Shown here piece after piece: positions 5,057 to 5,166 of a stretch of 5,166 nt of DNA (positions are counted from its first letter, which is position 1; every line of letters starts with the position of its first letter). The DNA is from Halococcaceae archaeon (lineage in GTDB: Archaea; Halobacteriota; Halobacteria; Halobacteriales; Halalkalicoccaceae), in the NCBI GenBank assembly GCA_007129135.1, contig SKWB01000383.1, positions 1-5,166 on the forward strand, written 5' to 3'. The position numbers and the translations under genes were made by a program. The notes beneath the pieces are model-generated. The model did not search any database and had not been told where the DNA came from. It was given only the letters and a program-made list of their open reading frames with translations.

Positions 5057-5166
5057 GGTGTCTCCTCCGTAACGTGCGGTAACCGGGCTGGCACTCCCGT
5101 CTGTCCTCGAGCGGCGGTGAGACGGTCGACCCCGAGTGGCGTCTCGTGGCTGTGTCACTCGACGAC
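5057..5166. other. Right-edge leader/intergenic segment upstream of the Mrp-like gene
   Basis: Apart from the ribosome site, no TATA-like box is visible in these 110 bases. One minus-strand frame reads three codons from the edge and stops at TGA 5157-5155, which could be the very end of an upstream gene, but three codons cannot support a call. Confidence 0.3.
5061..5068 (-). promoter_or_regulatory. Strong Shine-Dalgarno site GGAGGAGA of the Mrp-like gene
   Basis: GGAGG is followed by seven bases (AGACACC) and then ATG 5056. It decides this start over the upstream in-frame GTG at 5158. In haloarchaea, first genes are often leaderless while internal operon genes carry such sites, so the gene is probably cotranscribed with a minus-strand gene beyond the right edge. 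Confidence 0.75.

Noticed and set aside
5057..5158. N-terminal extension of the Mrp-like protein to GTG 5158
   Set aside because: The added 34 residues are R/S/T-rich and unlike the family, and a strong Shine-Dalgarno site sits inside the stretch exactly before ATG 5056.
1..5166. CRISPR arrays, tRNA or rRNA genes, insertion sequences
   Set aside because: I saw no regularly spaced direct repeats, no tRNA cloverleaf or rRNA sequence, and no transposase or terminal repeats on either strand.

Overview
The window reads as chromosomal DNA of a halophilic archaeon (class Halobacteria). It is GC-rich, the proteins are rich in Asp and Glu, and antisense frames stay open for kilobases, as is usual in these genomes. 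Promoters look archaeal (TATA-like boxes about 26 bp before leaderless or near-leaderless starts). The gene content also fits: a Tat-exported molybdoenzyme, a multi-CBS regulator and an Mrp-type ATPase. I cannot name a genus.

Layout. (1) Positions 1-883, minus strand: the N-terminal 294 codons of a Tat-exported molybdopterin oxidoreductase of the type II DMSO-reductase/NarG group. It runs off the left edge. (2) 884-1249: a non-coding control region of about 366 bp. It holds a TATA-like box and a cluster of palindromes built on GTTCG/CGAAC, resembling the control regions of haloarchaeal anaerobic-respiration genes. A short leaderless upstream ORF may also be present. (3) 1250-2467, minus: four CBS domains followed by a domain that I read as ribosome-hibernation-factor-like (HPF/RaiA/S30EA), expressed from a leaderless promoter. 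(4) 2468-2660: a divergent promoter region with a spaced inverted repeat (GGTTACAG-N24-CTGTAACC) straddling the promoter of the next gene. (5) 2661-3659, plus: a four-helix membrane protein with a soluble central domain of about 165 residues and no function I recognise. (6) 3660-3847: a tail-to-tail gap with weak hairpins. (7) 3848-5056, minus: an Mrp/NBP35-family P-loop ATPase with a divergent DUF59-like N-terminus and an extra C-terminal domain that looks like DUF2249/TusA. It starts behind a strong Shine-Dalgarno site, which suggests it is a downstream gene of an operon entering from the right edge.

How the genes may fit together (inference). An exported Fe-S/Mo oxidoreductase and an Fe-S-carrier-type ATPase both fit respiration with alternative electron acceptors or donors. 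The CBS-HPF protein fits a switch that silences ribosomes when adenylate charge drops. The strands, separate promoters and gaps show independent transcription units, so a shared pathway is not demonstrated. The most notable items are the CBS-HPF fusion, the three-part Mrp fusion and the palindrome-rich promoter of the molybdoenzyme.
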